From contig URAK01000002.1 of the NCBI GenBank assembly GCA_900545705.1, forward strand, positions 124,001 through 188,000: DNA of 64,000 bases. Direction: 5' to 3'. Positions 53,786 to 62,969 of the stretch are shown in pieces; position 1 is the stretch's first letter, and each line of letters begins with the position of its first letter. Under the pieces are notes generated by a model. The model worked only from the letters and a program-made list of their open reading frames with translations. It was not told the DNA's origin and did no database searches. This stretch comes from an uncultured Opitutales bacterium (GTDB taxonomy: Bacteria; Verrucomicrobiota; Verrucomicrobiia; Opitutales; Intestinicryptomonadaceae). The position numbers and the translations under genes are program-made.

Positions 53786-54136
53786 CTATTTTTTGCAGCC
53801 GCATTTTTTTGCGCACGGCTTTTTGGCAACGGGCTTTAAAGCGCATGCCTTTTTAGCGCACGCTTTTTTAGCCGGAGCTTTCGCCGCAGCTTTTTTAGCG
53901 GGCGCTTTTTTAGCCGGAGCTTTCACTGCCGCTTTTTTCGCGGGCGCTTTTGCTGCCGCCTTTTTCGCGGGGGCTTTCTTTGCAGCCGCAGCTTTCTTTG
54001 CGGGCGCTTTTTTAGCCGGAGCTTTTGCTACCGCTTTTTTCGCAGGGGCTTTTTTTACCGCCGCAGCTTTTTTAGCGGGCGCTTTTACGGCAGCCTTTTT
54101 CGGAGCTGCTTTTTTTACCACTTTTTTTGTTGCCAT
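53786..54136 (-). CDS. Lysine/alanine-rich histone H1-like protein with Cys-rich tail
   Basis: A 116-residue, very basic protein built from AAKKAPAKKAA-type repeats, like histone H1 tails and the bacterial AlgP/Hc1-like DNA-binding proteins. Such proteins bind and condense DNA and can affect transcription; here that is inferred from composition only. About 20 repeat units run from residue 5 to 90. The last 25 residues differ: ACAKKACALKPVAKKPCAKK then CGCKK, with five cysteines that could bind metal or form disulfides. The ATG has no good ribosome-binding site. The repeats make its length prone to slippage, so strains may differ. Confidence 0.8.
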   Translation of the reverse strand: MATKKVVKKAAPKKAAVKAPAKKAAAVKKAPAKKAVAKAPAKKAPAKKAAAAKKAPAKKAAAKAPAKKAAVKAPAKKAPAKKAAAKAPAKKACAKKACALKPVAKKPCAKKCGCKK

Positions 54137-54492
54137 GATTTTATCTTTTTTGGGTTGATTTCATGTTAACACCGCCCGCCAATATGGGGAACTTTGCAGC
54201 TCCGAAAAGCGGGAAGTGAAATTTTTCTCCTGTGGCCATCGCCGGGCGGCGCAGGCAAACATACTCAAAAAAATCGAAAATCGGCATGCGCATTTTTGCG
54301 CGGAGAGAGACGGTGGACGGCGTATTTATAAAAAATACTTTTACATAAAAAAATCTGTCCCAAAGCGTCATTTTAAAGCGTCTAATAATACCGCCGAAAA
54401 GAAATATCTATTTCTTCTTATAGAATACGATTTGCATTAAATGCAATATTAAAATTTTATTTTTCTAAAATTTTATTTTTATTTTGAATTTG
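54137..54492. other. Intergenic region between the histone-like gene and fmt
   Basis: About 350 AT-rich bases. A 76-residue minus-strand frame (54141-54371) has no recognisable domain and is probably chance. The part nearest fmt is almost pure A and T. Confidence 0.4.
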
Positions 54493-55455
54493 TCAGCGCA
54501 ATAACGGGCGCGAATCAAATGCGGAAAAAATCTTTCCAACCTGCAAATCATTTCCCGCAAAAAAATCGCGCGCGCAAAGCATCTTCGCGCACGGTTTTTG
54601 AATTTCGCCGAACACGACTCCGCAATCCGCGCAAGCCACTTTCAAACCCTCCGCCGCCGAAGCCGCCAAAATTTCTCCGGGCATTTCACTGCCCTTCAAT
54701 CTCTCCGCCCGCGCTGCTTTAGCAAGCTTCAAGCGCTCGCCGTCAAGCTCGGCAATCCCAAATGAAAACGCCCTTACCCTGTTTACAATTTCATCGGCGT
54801 TCAACTTAAAATCCAAGAAAAAGTCCTCCTTGCCAATCTTGCGCGTGTAAGTCGCCAGAGATTCGTCTTGGGCTGTAAAGGCCGCCGTTTTTTCCGCAAT
54901 AGATAAAATGTTTTCGCCCAATAGGCGCGCAGCCGCAGCAGCAATTTTCTTTCTGAGCTCAACCGCGCATTCTTCGCGCGATATTTCAACTTCTATTTTA
55001 GCGCAAACAGCACCTGCGTCCATGCGTTCCTCAATCCGCATAAGGCTGACGCCGGTCTTTTCCATTCCAAGCGCCACCGCCGTCTCAACCGGCGATGCTC
55101 CGCGCAGCTGCGGAAGCAACGACGCATGCAAATTTATGCACGGATAGTCCCCGTAATCCAAAATATTTTTTTTGAGCATGTGCCCATATGCCATGACGAT
55201 TATCATCTCGACGCCAAGCTCCTTCATGCGTCTGACAACTGAATCGTCGGGTGACTTCTCCGGGCGCATAAGTTCGACGCCATTTTCAATCGCCCACGCC
55301 GACACGTCGTTCGGCGACATTTTTTTCCCCCTGCCTTTTGGTTTGTCGGGGTTGCTAACAACGCACGATAATTCAAAACCGTGGCATTGCCCGGCATGCA
55401 GCATTTTTATGCAGTCGAGCGCGATTGCGTCGGACGCCATGAAGGCTACTTTCAT
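54493..55455 (-). CDS. fmt: Methionyl-tRNA formyltransferase
   Basis: The enzyme formylates initiator Met-tRNA using 10-formyl-THF. The 320-residue product has the N-terminal formyltransferase Rossmann fold (VAFMASDAIALDCIKML, VVSNPDKPKGRGKK) and the catalytic block NLHASLLPQLRGASPVETAVALGMEKTGVSLMRIEERMDAGAV, with the conserved Asn-His-Asp set. The C-terminal OB-like domain binds tRNA (KLNADEIVNRVRAFSFG). The length is typical. It overlaps der by 4 bases. def, the usual partner, is not here. Confidence 0.95.
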   Translation of the reverse strand: MKVAFMASDAIALDCIKMLHAGQCHGFELSCVVSNPDKPKGRGKKMSPNDVSAWAIENGVELMRPEKSPDDSVVRRMKELGVEMIIVMAYGHMLKKNILDYGDYPCINLHASLLPQLRGASPVETAVALGMEKTGVSLMRIEERMDAGAVCAKIEVEISREECAVELRKKIAAAAARLLGENILSIAEKTAAFTAQDESLATYTRKIGKEDFFLDFKLNADEIVNRVRAFSFGIAELDGERLKLAKAARAERLKGSEMPGEILAASAAEGLKVACADCGVVFGEIQKPCAKMLCARDFFAGNDLQVGKIFSAFDSRPLLR

Positions 55456-56870
55456 TTTTTCCCCTCTCCTATGCGCTCAGACGCTGAGCGTTTCGGCTTT
55501 CCGACGAGCTCCAACTTTATCGACACTCCGCCGAGATTCAGTTTTTCGCGCAAGCCCTTTACGAGATATCGCCTATAAGAATCCGTTAGCGAGCCCGCGT
55601 CGTTGCAGAACATTCTGACAGTGTACGGGCGCGAAGCTACTTTTACGCAGTAATACGCCTTGAATCTTTTGTTTGAAACGTATTTTGGAGGATTGTTTGC
55701 CAAAAGCTTCGACACGCACGAATTGAGCTTGTTTGTCGTCACGCTTGAAAGCATTTTTCTTTTCAGCGAGTACGCGCTTTCAAGCAGGTGCTCTATTCCC
55801 GTATTTTCCTTTGCGGACACAAAATGCACAGGGGCGTCGGCTACGTCCGGCAACGAGCGGCGCACTGCCTGCTCAAAGCCCTTTCTGAAATCTGATATAC
55901 CGTCGTATCCGCGCAGAGTCCCGCCCTTGAAAGTCTCTACCGCGTAGTCCCATTTGTTGACGACAATAACTATCGAGGCTCCGAGCTCTACAATTTCCCC
56001 AACGAGCCTCTTGTCCAAATCGGCGACCCCCTCCATGGCGTCTATTACAAGCAGTACGACATCGCTTGCCGCTATTGCCTTGCGGGTGCGCACAGACGAC
56101 AAATAATCGAGGGAGGAATTCGTCTTTCGGTTCAGTTTCAACCCGGCGGTGTCGAAGAGCCTGAACTTCATTTCGAAGCCCTTTTTGGAGACTGCGTCGA
56201 TGTCGAATTTTACGCTATCGCGGGTCGTGCCCGCCACGCGGCTTACGATTAGGCGCTCCTCTCCTATAAGACGGTTTGCTATGGAGCTCTTGCCTACGTT
56301 CGGCCTGCCTGCGATTGCGATTTTTACTCTGTCGGCGGCATCGTCTGCCGGGGCGCTTTCGATTTTCCCGTAGCGGGATTCGAGCATCTGCATGAGCGTT
56401 TCGATTCCGTATCCGTGCTCCGCCGAGACTTCCGCCACATTCGGAAATCCGAGGGCAAAAAACTCTGAATTTCTGTCAGCATGCGAAGGTATGTCGACTT
56501 TGTTTACGGCGAGAATGACGTCTTTTCCCGACGAGCGCAAGATGGCGGCAATCTCCTGGTCGAGCGGAGTCAGCCCGTCCTGGGAGTCGACCACAAAAAT
56601 GATTGTGTCCGCAGTGTCTATTGCGAACTTAGCCTGGCGGTTGGTGGCTTGGGCTATGATGTTTTCCCCGCCTGAGGCGACAGCCCCAAGGCCGCCCGTA
56701 TCCATTAGCGCGACGGAGTCGGTGAGCTTTTCGACAACGATGTCGCGGGTGACGCCGGGCTTGTCGTGAACTATGGAGATTCTTCGCCCGAGAATGCGGT
56801 TGAAGAGCCTGCTCTTGCCGACATTCGGGCGCCCGACGAGGGCTACGCTTTTTGGGGTTTGAGAAGCCAT
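55452..56870 (-). CDS. der: Ribosome assembly GTPase Der (EngA)
   Basis: Der is a tandem GTPase needed for 50S ribosome assembly. The 472-residue product has two G domains: the first with GRPNVGKSRLFNRI at the start and VALMDTGG, NKVD; the second with IAIAGRPNVGKSSIANRL, LFDTAGL and VVNKWD. A C-terminal KH-like domain follows (KLNSCVSKLLANNPPKYVSNKRFKAYYCVKVASRP), the Der hallmark. It begins 2 bases after the aminotransferase stop and overlaps fmt by 4 bases, so the four genes from lrp to fmt look like one operon. Confidence 0.96.
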   Translation of the reverse strand: MASQTPKSVALVGRPNVGKSRLFNRILGRRISIVHDKPGVTRDIVVEKLTDSVALMDTGGLGAVASGGENIIAQATNRQAKFAIDTADTIIFVVDSQDGLTPLDQEIAAILRSSGKDVILAVNKVDIPSHADRNSEFFALGFPNVAEVSAEHGYGIETLMQMLESRYGKIESAPADDAADRVKIAIAGRPNVGKSSIANRLIGEERLIVSRVAGTTRDSVKFDIDAVSKKGFEMKFRLFDTAGLKLNRKTNSSLDYLSSVRTRKAIAASDVVLLVIDAMEGVADLDKRLVGEIVELGASIVIVVNKWDYAVETFKGGTLRGYDGISDFRKGFEQAVRRSLPDVADAPVHFVSAKENTGIEHLLESAYSLKRKMLSSVTTNKLNSCVSKLLANNPPKYVSNKRFKAYYCVKVASRPYTVRMFCNDAGSLTDSYRRYLVKGLREKLNLGGVSIKLELVGKPKRSASERIGEGKK

Positions 56871-56872
56871 TA

Positions 56873-58051
56873 TTATTTTATTCCAGATAGCGCCGCTTCG
56901 ATTCTGTCGGCGGCCTTTACGAGATTGTCATAGCTTGTCGAGAAGCTTGCGCGCAAAAATCCCTCGCCGGATTCCCCGAAAGCCGAGCCCGGCACAACCG
57001 CAACTTTCGCTTTTTCGAGAATATATTTTGCGAACTCCATTGAGTTCATTCCGGCCGATTCCGGCACTTTTGGGAAGGCGTAGAAAGTTCCCTTCGGCAG
57101 ATGGCATTTAAGCCCCATTTCGTTGAATCTGCCAACGATAAAATCCCTGCGCCTATGGTATTGGTCGCGCATTTTCTCCATAGACGATTTTCCGTTTACG
57201 AGAGCTTCGATGGCGGCCTCCTGCGAGACAATCGGCGCGCACATGAGCGCATATTGATGGGCTTTCATCATTCCCTCAATAAGCTCGCGCGGGGCGCATG
57301 CATAGCCGATTCTGAAACCGGTCATTGCGAAAGCTTTTGAGAAGCCGTGCAGGAAAATAGTGCGCTCCTTCATTCCTTCTATCGCCGCGATAGAGTGGTG
57401 TGTGCCCTCGTACGTCAGCTCGGAATAAATTTCGTCGCTTATGACGAGCATGTCTTTTTCGCAGGCGAATTTTGCGAGCTCCTCGAGCTGTTTTTTATCT
57501 GCGACTCCCCCCGTTGGGTTTGTCGGAAAGTTTATTATAATAGCCTTGCAGCCCGGCTGCCAAGCCCTTCGGACTTCGTCAATATTGAACGCGAAGTCGT
57601 CCTCCGGGCGCGTCTTGACTGGGACTGGCACCCCGTGGCAGAGCCTTACGCTCGGCGAATATGATACAAAGCACGGCTCGTGGTACATTATTTTGTCGCC
57701 GGGGTTTATAATTGCCCTAAGGACACAGTCGAGAACCTCCGAGACGCCGACTCCCACGAGTATTTCGCACGACGGATCATACGAAGTCTTGTAGTTTTTT
57801 TCTACATATTTTGAGATTTCGTTACGCAGGCGGCGCAAGCCGAGGTTGTCCGTATAAGAGGTCTTTCCCTTTTCAAGGGCGAATATTGCGGATTCGCGTA
57901 TATGCCACGGGGTGACGAAGTCGGGCTCGCCTATGCCGAGCGAGACTATGTCCTCCATATTGGCTGCTATTGCGAAAAATTCGCGGATTCCCGATTTGGG
58001 AAGGCCAACTACATGCGATGCTACAAATTTTGATGGATTGCCGTTTTTCAT
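56873..58051 (-). CDS. PLP-dependent aminotransferase class I/II
   Basis: A fold-type I aminotransferase of about 392 residues. It carries LGIGEPDFVTPWHIRE near the start, INFPTNPTGG, the PLP-binding aspartate in LVISDEIYSELTYEG and the Schiff-base lysine in LHGFSKAFAMTGFRIGYA, ending with a substrate-arginine-type FLRASFSTSYDNL. The substrate is uncertain; this group includes aspartate and alanine aminotransferases. It lies behind an Lrp-type regulator, an arrangement known from Bacillus yugGH. I start at the ATG at 58051; an in-frame alternative at 58069 would add 6 residues. Confidence 0.9.
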   Translation of the reverse strand: MKNGNPSKFVASHVVGLPKSGIREFFAIAANMEDIVSLGIGEPDFVTPWHIRESAIFALEKGKTSYTDNLGLRRLRNEISKYVEKNYKTSYDPSCEILVGVGVSEVLDCVLRAIINPGDKIMYHEPCFVSYSPSVRLCHGVPVPVKTRPEDDFAFNIDEVRRAWQPGCKAIIINFPTNPTGGVADKKQLEELAKFACEKDMLVISDEIYSELTYEGTHHSIAAIEGMKERTIFLHGFSKAFAMTGFRIGYACAPRELIEGMMKAHQYALMCAPIVSQEAAIEALVNGKSSMEKMRDQYHRRRDFIVGRFNEMGLKCHLPKGTFYAFPKVPESAGMNSMEFAKYILEKAKVAVVPGSAFGESGEGFLRASFSTSYDNLVKAADRIEAALSGIK

Positions 58052-58112
58052 ATAAAAATTTAGGCGCAAAAAAATATTTCGAAATACGCAAAAAGGGGGC
58101 GGATTCCGAAAT

Positions 58113-58592
58113 CTACGGCGAATACAATAGCCTGTCGCCGTCTGACATATCGCGGGTGATTATGAATCCCTGCTGTTTGTAGGTTTTAAGGAAGAAATGT
58201 GTCGCGGTAGAGGTGACGCCGCCGATGGTTGCAAGTTTTTCGTATACGAAACTTGCCACACCTCTGAGGGATTTTGCGCGGACAAAAATAAGCAAGTCGT
58301 AAGCGCCGCTCATGAGGTAGCATGAATCCACCTGGTCAAATTTGCTGATTCGCTGGGCAAGCCTGTCGAAGCCGCCGTCGCGCTCCGGATTTATTCGCAG
58401 TTCTATCGCGGCATGCACGACAGACTCCTCCACGTCAGGATTTATGACGGGCCTCCACCCGAGCAATACTCCCTCTTCGACGAGTTTTTTCATGCGTTCG
58501 TCCAGCTCGTCGCGCGAGATTCCGAGGATTTTCCCCATCTGCTCAGTCGAGAGCGGCTCGCCATCGAGCATTAGTTTTAACAATTTATCCAT
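58113..58592 (-). CDS. Lrp/AsnC family transcriptional regulator
   Basis: A 159-residue DNA-binding regulator of amino-acid metabolism. The N-terminus is a winged helix (PLSTEQMGKILGISRDELDERMKKLVEEGVLLGW), and residues of about 60-150 form the RAM ligand-binding and oligomerisation domain (VHAAIELRINPERDGGFDRLAQRIS, CYLMSGAYDLLIFVRAKSL). It precedes the aminotransferase by 61 bases on the same strand and probably controls it. The effector is unknown. Confidence 0.9.
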   Translation of the reverse strand: MDKLLKLMLDGEPLSTEQMGKILGISRDELDERMKKLVEEGVLLGWRPVINPDVEESVVHAAIELRINPERDGGFDRLAQRISKFDQVDSCYLMSGAYDLLIFVRAKSLRGVASFVYEKLATIGGVTSTATHFFLKTYKQQGFIITRDMSDGDRLLYSP

Positions 58593-58760
58593 AATTTTTA
58601 GAATGAGCGTTTATATTTTTTTTTAAACATTTTTTTTTGATTCTTTAAAGAAAGCGGCGGGAATTCATCGGTACTTATCGTAAACCCCAGCCATCGGAAT
58701 AATGCGTTTTTCCTGCGCGGATAGCGGCAAATTATTAGGCAGTTGTGCAAATGCGGGCAA

Positions 58761-58795
58761 CAAAAAAGCCCCGAGGATGAAACCTTCGGGGCTTT
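58761..58795 (-). terminator. Terminator of the PEP-CTERM gene at 58.8 kb
   Basis: On the minus strand AAGCCCCGA pairs with TCGGGGCTT around a loop, followed by TTTTTT, about 20 bases after the stop. Confidence 0.85.
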
Positions 58796-58814
58796 CCGGA
58801 AAAAGTTTCAACCT

Positions 58815-59861
58815 CTACTTGCGCCTTCTCGCATACGCCGCAGCCGCAAGCGCAAGCGCGCCGAGAACCGCTGCAACATTGGCAGGTTCGGGAACTCCCA
58901 CCAAAACGAGGTCGTTTCCCTTCCATTCCAACGACCACTTGTTATCGCTTATTCCCACTATGCTTATTCCGCCGTCGTCAAAGCCGATAATATCTCCGCC
59001 TACTGAAATCAGCGTGTATTCTCCGGGCGCGTAGTCTTCGTAGCCCCAGTTGAAATCGAAGACTATTTCAGATAGCATATCGTATTGATCCGCCCTTTTA
59101 AGATCACCGTCTATGCGAATTAGCGGGGCGTCGAGCGTAAGCGCGTTTTGCGGAACGTAAACCGTCCACATATTGGCAGGTTCGGTATCGTTTTTAGAAT
59201 CTTTTTCATAATTCATATTTACGCTTCCGGATATATAATAACTTTTGGCGTACGTATTAAAAAACACTTTCTGGAATGTTAATTTAAGATCCTTGATTTC
59301 AATTCTGTCGAGGGCTCTGGTAATAAGGCTGCCCCAGTTGTGCGTGTCGTTTGTGAGATATGTATCGCCGAGAACTTTTATTGAATAAGAGTTCTGCGAG
59401 GCGTCGGGATTTACATAAAAATTATTCGTGGCATTCTGGTAAGATCCCCCGCCGTAGCTATCCATGGTAAGAGTGAAGTCTTCGCCCGCATGGCCGTCGG
59501 AGCCTATCCATATGGTGTTATTCCTCGAACTGCCTTCGCCAATTACAACTTTTCCGATTGAGGCGCTTACCCCGATATATTTGTCTAACGGCGGCAACAG
59601 AATCTGACTGTCTGTCCCGTATTTATATCTTGCAATACCGACTGTATCGCCGGCAGTGGGGAGCCTCGATGCGGCGGAAAATGTCCAATCAGCTCCATTG
59701 TTCATCGGAATAGACCATACATCGGGGGTTCCGCTTACCTCATACCAATTTGCGACATCAAGCATATCGCCGGAAACGTTTCCGTGAAAGACAAAGTTAG
59801 CAGCAGAACCGCTGAGCGCAACCAACATCGAAACGGCAAATATCGCACTTTTTATTTTCAT
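58815..59861 (-). CDS. PEP-CTERM surface protein
   Basis: A 348-residue secreted protein with a signal peptide (AIFAVSMLVALSGSAA), an Asn/Gly/Ser-rich body with short strands (ASIGKVVIGEGSSRNNTIWIG), and a tail VPEPANVAAVLG, a hydrophobic alanine-rich stretch and ARRRK. It is the shortest of the five PEP-CTERM proteins in the window, and its body does not resemble the tandem pair. No TTTAACnGTTAAA site is found upstream. Function unknown; exosortase processing is inferred from the tail. Confidence 0.85.
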   Translation of the reverse strand: MKIKSAIFAVSMLVALSGSAANFVFHGNVSGDMLDVANWYEVSGTPDVWSIPMNNGADWTFSAASRLPTAGDTVGIARYKYGTDSQILLPPLDKYIGVSASIGKVVIGEGSSRNNTIWIGSDGHAGEDFTLTMDSYGGGSYQNATNNFYVNPDASQNSYSIKVLGDTYLTNDTHNWGSLITRALDRIEIKDLKLTFQKVFFNTYAKSYYISGSVNMNYEKDSKNDTEPANMWTVYVPQNALTLDAPLIRIDGDLKRADQYDMLSEIVFDFNWGYEDYAPGEYTLISVGGDIIGFDDGGISIVGISDNKWSLEWKGNDLVLVGVPEPANVAAVLGALALAAAAYARRRK

Positions 59862-59925
59862 TATAAGCCTCTTGTATTCAAACTATAAGAAACGTCAATA
59901 AAAATTATTTCGGGAAATTTTCTCT

Positions 59926-60504
59926 CTAAATCATAAATTTCGCCGTAAACAATACGGGCGATTTCGGGTCGTCTGAAGATGCCATTTCTTCCGTCCGCGC
60001 AGTTTTAATTTTAGAGAAAAAATTTCTGACTGCTTCGCATTCTTCCTCTCCGCCCAGATGCCCCCTGTAAGCCGCCGCGCTCAAATATCCGAAAGACTTG
60101 TCGATAAACCCGACCGCCGCGGTTAGAGCCGCTATCGTCGTCTCTGGCTTTGTCACGCAAGCTTTGTCCGATCTCGGAAGCCAGCCCAAATTGAAAAATA
60201 CGCACCCGACTTTCCCTCGGTATTTTTGCGGAATTAATTCCGACATATTCTCGTGCCCGCTGCAAAAGAGCGTACACTTTCCCAAGAGACCGTTTTTTTC
60301 AAAGAGAGCCCGCGACCTCGCCACGGCCTCCTCCTGAACGTCAAATCCGAAAATTTTTCCGCCTTCCGAAAGCATCGACGCCAAAAAAAGCGCGTCTCCG
60401 CCTCCGCCGAGAGTTGCGTCAACAGCGCAATCTATCGCGCGCGGCCCGAAAAATTTTTTCGCCTCCACATGCGATCTTTCCACTATCGAAAAAGCTTTCC
60501 CCAT
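59926..60504 (-). CDS. mnmM: SAM-dependent tRNA methyltransferase, MnmM/YtqB-like
   Basis: A class I methyltransferase of about 192 residues. Motifs are DATLGGGGDALFLASML (SAM-binding), KIFGFDVQEEAV (acidic end of strand 2), FFNLGWLPRSDKACVTKPETTIAALTAA and AYRGHLGGEEECEAV. These match the family of Bacillus YtqB, now known as MnmM, which methylates the wobble carboxymethylaminomethyl-uridine of tRNA. I start at the ATG at 60504; a GTG 21 bases upstream is the longest frame. The symbol is a best guess from motifs. Confidence 0.75.
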   Translation of the reverse strand: MGKAFSIVERSHVEAKKFFGPRAIDCAVDATLGGGGDALFLASMLSEGGKIFGFDVQEEAVARSRALFEKNGLLGKCTLFCSGHENMSELIPQKYRGKVGCVFFNLGWLPRSDKACVTKPETTIAALTAAVGFIDKSFGYLSAAAYRGHLGGEEECEAVRNFFSKIKTARTEEMASSDDPKSPVLFTAKFMI

Positions 60505-60739
60505 TGCGCTACATGCCCATTGCACATATTTTTTGTTTATTTTATGGCTGCCGCCGAAACCCGTCTTAAAACCTCTCCGAGCAAAAAAAATTTCCGCACG
60601 CGCACCCCTATTTCATCAAAAAAATATTCTCAAAACGATTTTGCAAAAAACACAAAGCCCGCGCGCAAAACGGGAAATCGGGAAGAATTTGTATCAATTC
60701 CCAAAATCCCGCCGCACAGGCTGAGAAAATCCAAAAAGG

Positions 60740-61867
60740 CTAAGCACCGAGAGCGGAATCGTAGTCTTTCCAGACGGGGTCTATTCCGCGCTTTCGCAGG
60801 GCTTCGGCGAATTCTTCCGGATTGCGCGAGTCGTCTATATGGAACTGTTCTCCGCTTTCTTCCCTGTTGGCGTACCCTCCGGGTTTTGTGCTGCTAAACG
60901 CGCTCATCATTGTCACCCCAAGCCCCATGACTCCGTCGCGGAATTTGCGGCTTTCGCGCGTAGAAACAACTATCGCAAGCCTCGGCAAAAACATGCGCAG
61001 CGCGCATATTACCTGAACTGTCTGGCGGTCGTTTGGTATGTTGCCAGGCTCCGGAATATATCCGCTCGCGGCGGGCCTCATGCGCGGAAGCGATATTGAA
61101 ATCTGGCTCTTCCACGCCCGTTTGAATAGAAACTTCGCATGCAGCGCCACAGCCAACACTTCAAACCTCCACTCGTTTACGCCAAGCAGCGGCCCAAGCC
61201 CGAGCTTTCTCATTCCCGCCTGCGCCCCGCGCTCGGGAGTCGCAAGCCTCCACTCAAACACCGACTTCGGACCAGACGGATGGAGAGTCGGATAGACTTT
61301 CTCGTCGTAGGTTTCCTGAAAAACCGTTAGCCCCTCGCAGCCGGCATCAACATATTTTTTGTAGTCGACCACCCTCGACGGAGCTATTTCTATCGAAACT
61401 GACGGAACCATCGACCTCGCAAGGCGTATGACGCTCTCCATGTAACCGGAAGAAACAAGCTTCGGGTTTTCCGCCGCAACAAGCAGGACGTTGCGGAACC
61501 CGAGGTTACGTATGGCGACAAGCTCCCGCTCTACCTCGTCGAGCGACAGAGTCCGCCTCTGAATATTGTGCCTGCACGCAAAACCGCAATAGACGCAGTT
61601 GTTTACGCATTCGTTGCTAACGTACAGGGGAGCGAAAAGGCGCATTGTCCGCCCAAAATATTTCGACGTTGTCGATGCGCTTATGCGCGCCATCGATTCA
61701 AGCTCGGCCTCCGCCGCCGGTGAAATCAGGGCGGCGAGATCTTCGAGCGAATCTGCCCTGCCCTTGTTTACAACAGCTGCCACAGTTGATGCCGGGCAGT
61801 TTCGAGAGTATTCTGCAAGCGCATGCAAATCGTGCGAGCGCAATTCTTCAAGAAATGTCGCTTTCAT
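60740..61867 (-). CDS. thiH: 2-iminoacetate synthase
   Basis: A radical-SAM enzyme that cleaves tyrosine to give dehydroglycine for the thiazole half of thiamine, used in anaerobic-leaning bacteria in place of ThiO. The 375-residue product has the cluster motif CVNNCVYCGF (C87, C91, C94), RRTLSLDEVERELVAIRNLG, and the late radical-SAM partner region AGMRKLGLGPLLGVNEWRFEVLAVALHAKFL. It begins 2 bases after thiG. thiS, thiF and thiC are not adjacent. Confidence 0.94.
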   Translation of the reverse strand: MKATFLEELRSHDLHALAEYSRNCPASTVAAVVNKGRADSLEDLAALISPAAEAELESMARISASTTSKYFGRTMRLFAPLYVSNECVNNCVYCGFACRHNIQRRTLSLDEVERELVAIRNLGFRNVLLVAAENPKLVSSGYMESVIRLARSMVPSVSIEIAPSRVVDYKKYVDAGCEGLTVFQETYDEKVYPTLHPSGPKSVFEWRLATPERGAQAGMRKLGLGPLLGVNEWRFEVLAVALHAKFLFKRAWKSQISISLPRMRPAASGYIPEPGNIPNDRQTVQVICALRMFLPRLAIVVSTRESRKFRDGVMGLGVTMMSAFSSTKPGGYANREESGEQFHIDDSRNPEEFAEALRKRGIDPVWKDYDSALGA

Positions 61868-61869
61868 GG

Positions 61870-62655
61870 CTATTCGTCCAAAAAGCCCGTGAGCGGGCTG
61901 GTTGCGCTTGCTCGCGTGAGAGTTGCCGCGGCTCCTGAGAGTCTGGCGGTTCTTCCCGCGCGGACTGCAAGAGAAAACGCCCTCGCCATCTCAACCGGAT
62001 TCTCCGCGACTGCAATAGCCGTATTTATCAATACCGCCGACGCCCCTATTTCCATTGCCTGCGCCGCGTGCGACGGCAGCCCTATGCCCGCGTCCACGAC
62101 AACGGGAAGGTCGGCCTGCTCAATTATAATTTCAATTTGCGAGCGCGTTTCAAGCCCCCTGTTTGTGCCAATCGGGGCACCGAGCGGCATCAGCGCCGCA
62201 ACGCCCGCATCTTGCAGGCGCATTGCAAGAACCGGGTCGGCATTCATATACGCCATAACTTTAAATCCCTCGCCGGCGAGGATTTTTGAGGCTTTCAGCG
62301 TTTCGATTGGATCGGGGAGCAGGTAGTTTGGGTCGGGGTGAATTTCAAGCTTCACGAAATCCCCGAATCCCGCGGCTCTGCCGAGCCTTGCGATTCTCAC
62401 AGCTTCGTCGGCATCAACCGCGCCGGACGTGTTCGGCAATACGAGATATTTTTGGGGGTCGAGATAGTCGGCGAGGTTGGCGTATTTGTCGGACTTTTCA
62501 AGGCTTACCCTTTTCAGCGCGACTGTCGCGACGGACGCCTCCGAGGCTTCGACCGCCTCGGCCATAATTTCGGGCGACCGGAATTTGCCGGTTCCCACAA
62601 AAAGGCGCGACTTAAACTCGCGCCCGCCTATAATCAATTTGTCGGTGTTATCCAT
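61870..62655 (-). CDS. thiG: Thiazole synthase
   Basis: ThiG condenses deoxyxylulose phosphate, dehydroglycine and sulfur from ThiS thiocarboxylate to build the thiazole of thiamine. From the ATG at 62655 it has 261 residues. The motifs are LIIGGREFKSRLFVGTGKF, the Schiff-base lysine in FVKLEIHPDPNYLLPD (K102), MPLGAPIGTNRGLET and VVDAGIGLPSHAAQAMEIGASAVLINTAIA. It is in one operon with thiH. The upstream cdd1-like gene ends 64 bases away. No TPP riboswitch was recognised. Confidence 0.95.
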   Translation of the reverse strand: MDNTDKLIIGGREFKSRLFVGTGKFRSPEIMAEAVEASEASVATVALKRVSLEKSDKYANLADYLDPQKYLVLPNTSGAVDADEAVRIARLGRAAGFGDFVKLEIHPDPNYLLPDPIETLKASKILAGEGFKVMAYMNADPVLAMRLQDAGVAALMPLGAPIGTNRGLETRSQIEIIIEQADLPVVVDAGIGLPSHAAQAMEIGASAVLINTAIAVAENPVEMARAFSLAVRAGRTARLSGAAATLTRASATSPLTGFLDE

Positions 62656-62719
62656 GTTGTAAAATGCTATTGGCGGACGACGGCATAAGCTATGTCCGCA
62701 ACTATGCCGGGATTGCGCA

Positions 62720-62968
62720 CTATTGGGTTTCGGCAAAATCCGTGGCAAGCTTCATGTACTTTAACATTTCCGGCGGAATCTCAACCTTTATTTTGGACAA
62801 ATCCGCCACGAGTGACTCCGGATCGCGCCCGCGCAACTCGTATATCTCTCTAAAACCGAGGTCGAGCAACGCCCTCGCCCCTACGACATCCATTCGCGGG
62901 ATTCTCATAAACGGGCTTTTCAAGGCGGCGTAATCGACCTTGCGCTTCTTTTGCGGCTGGCGGCGCAT
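62720..62968 (-). CDS. Small helix-hairpin-helix protein (Cdd1-like)
   Basis: An 82-residue basic protein starting at the ATG at 62968, 1 base after the TPR gene stop. It has a helix-hairpin-helix pattern, PFMRIPRMDVVGARALLDLGFREIYELRGRDPESLVADL, like the Cdd1/pathogenicity-locus family of small HhH proteins that likely bind DNA. The function is unknown. It lies between the TPR gene and thiG and is probably co-transcribed with them. Confidence 0.65.
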   Translation of the reverse strand: MRRQPQKKRKVDYAALKSPFMRIPRMDVVGARALLDLGFREIYELRGRDPESLVADLSKIKVEIPPEMLKYMKLATDFAETQ

Positions 62969-62969
62969 A

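Noticed and set aside
53793..54158. Plus-strand frame opposite the histone-like gene, rich in Ala and Phe
   Set aside because: It is the complement of Lys/Ala codon repeats. The minus-strand reading is the known histone-like type and has a terminator.
54141..54371. 76-residue minus-strand frame next to the histone-like gene
   Set aside because: No domain, biased composition and no ribosome-binding site; probably chance in AT-rich DNA.
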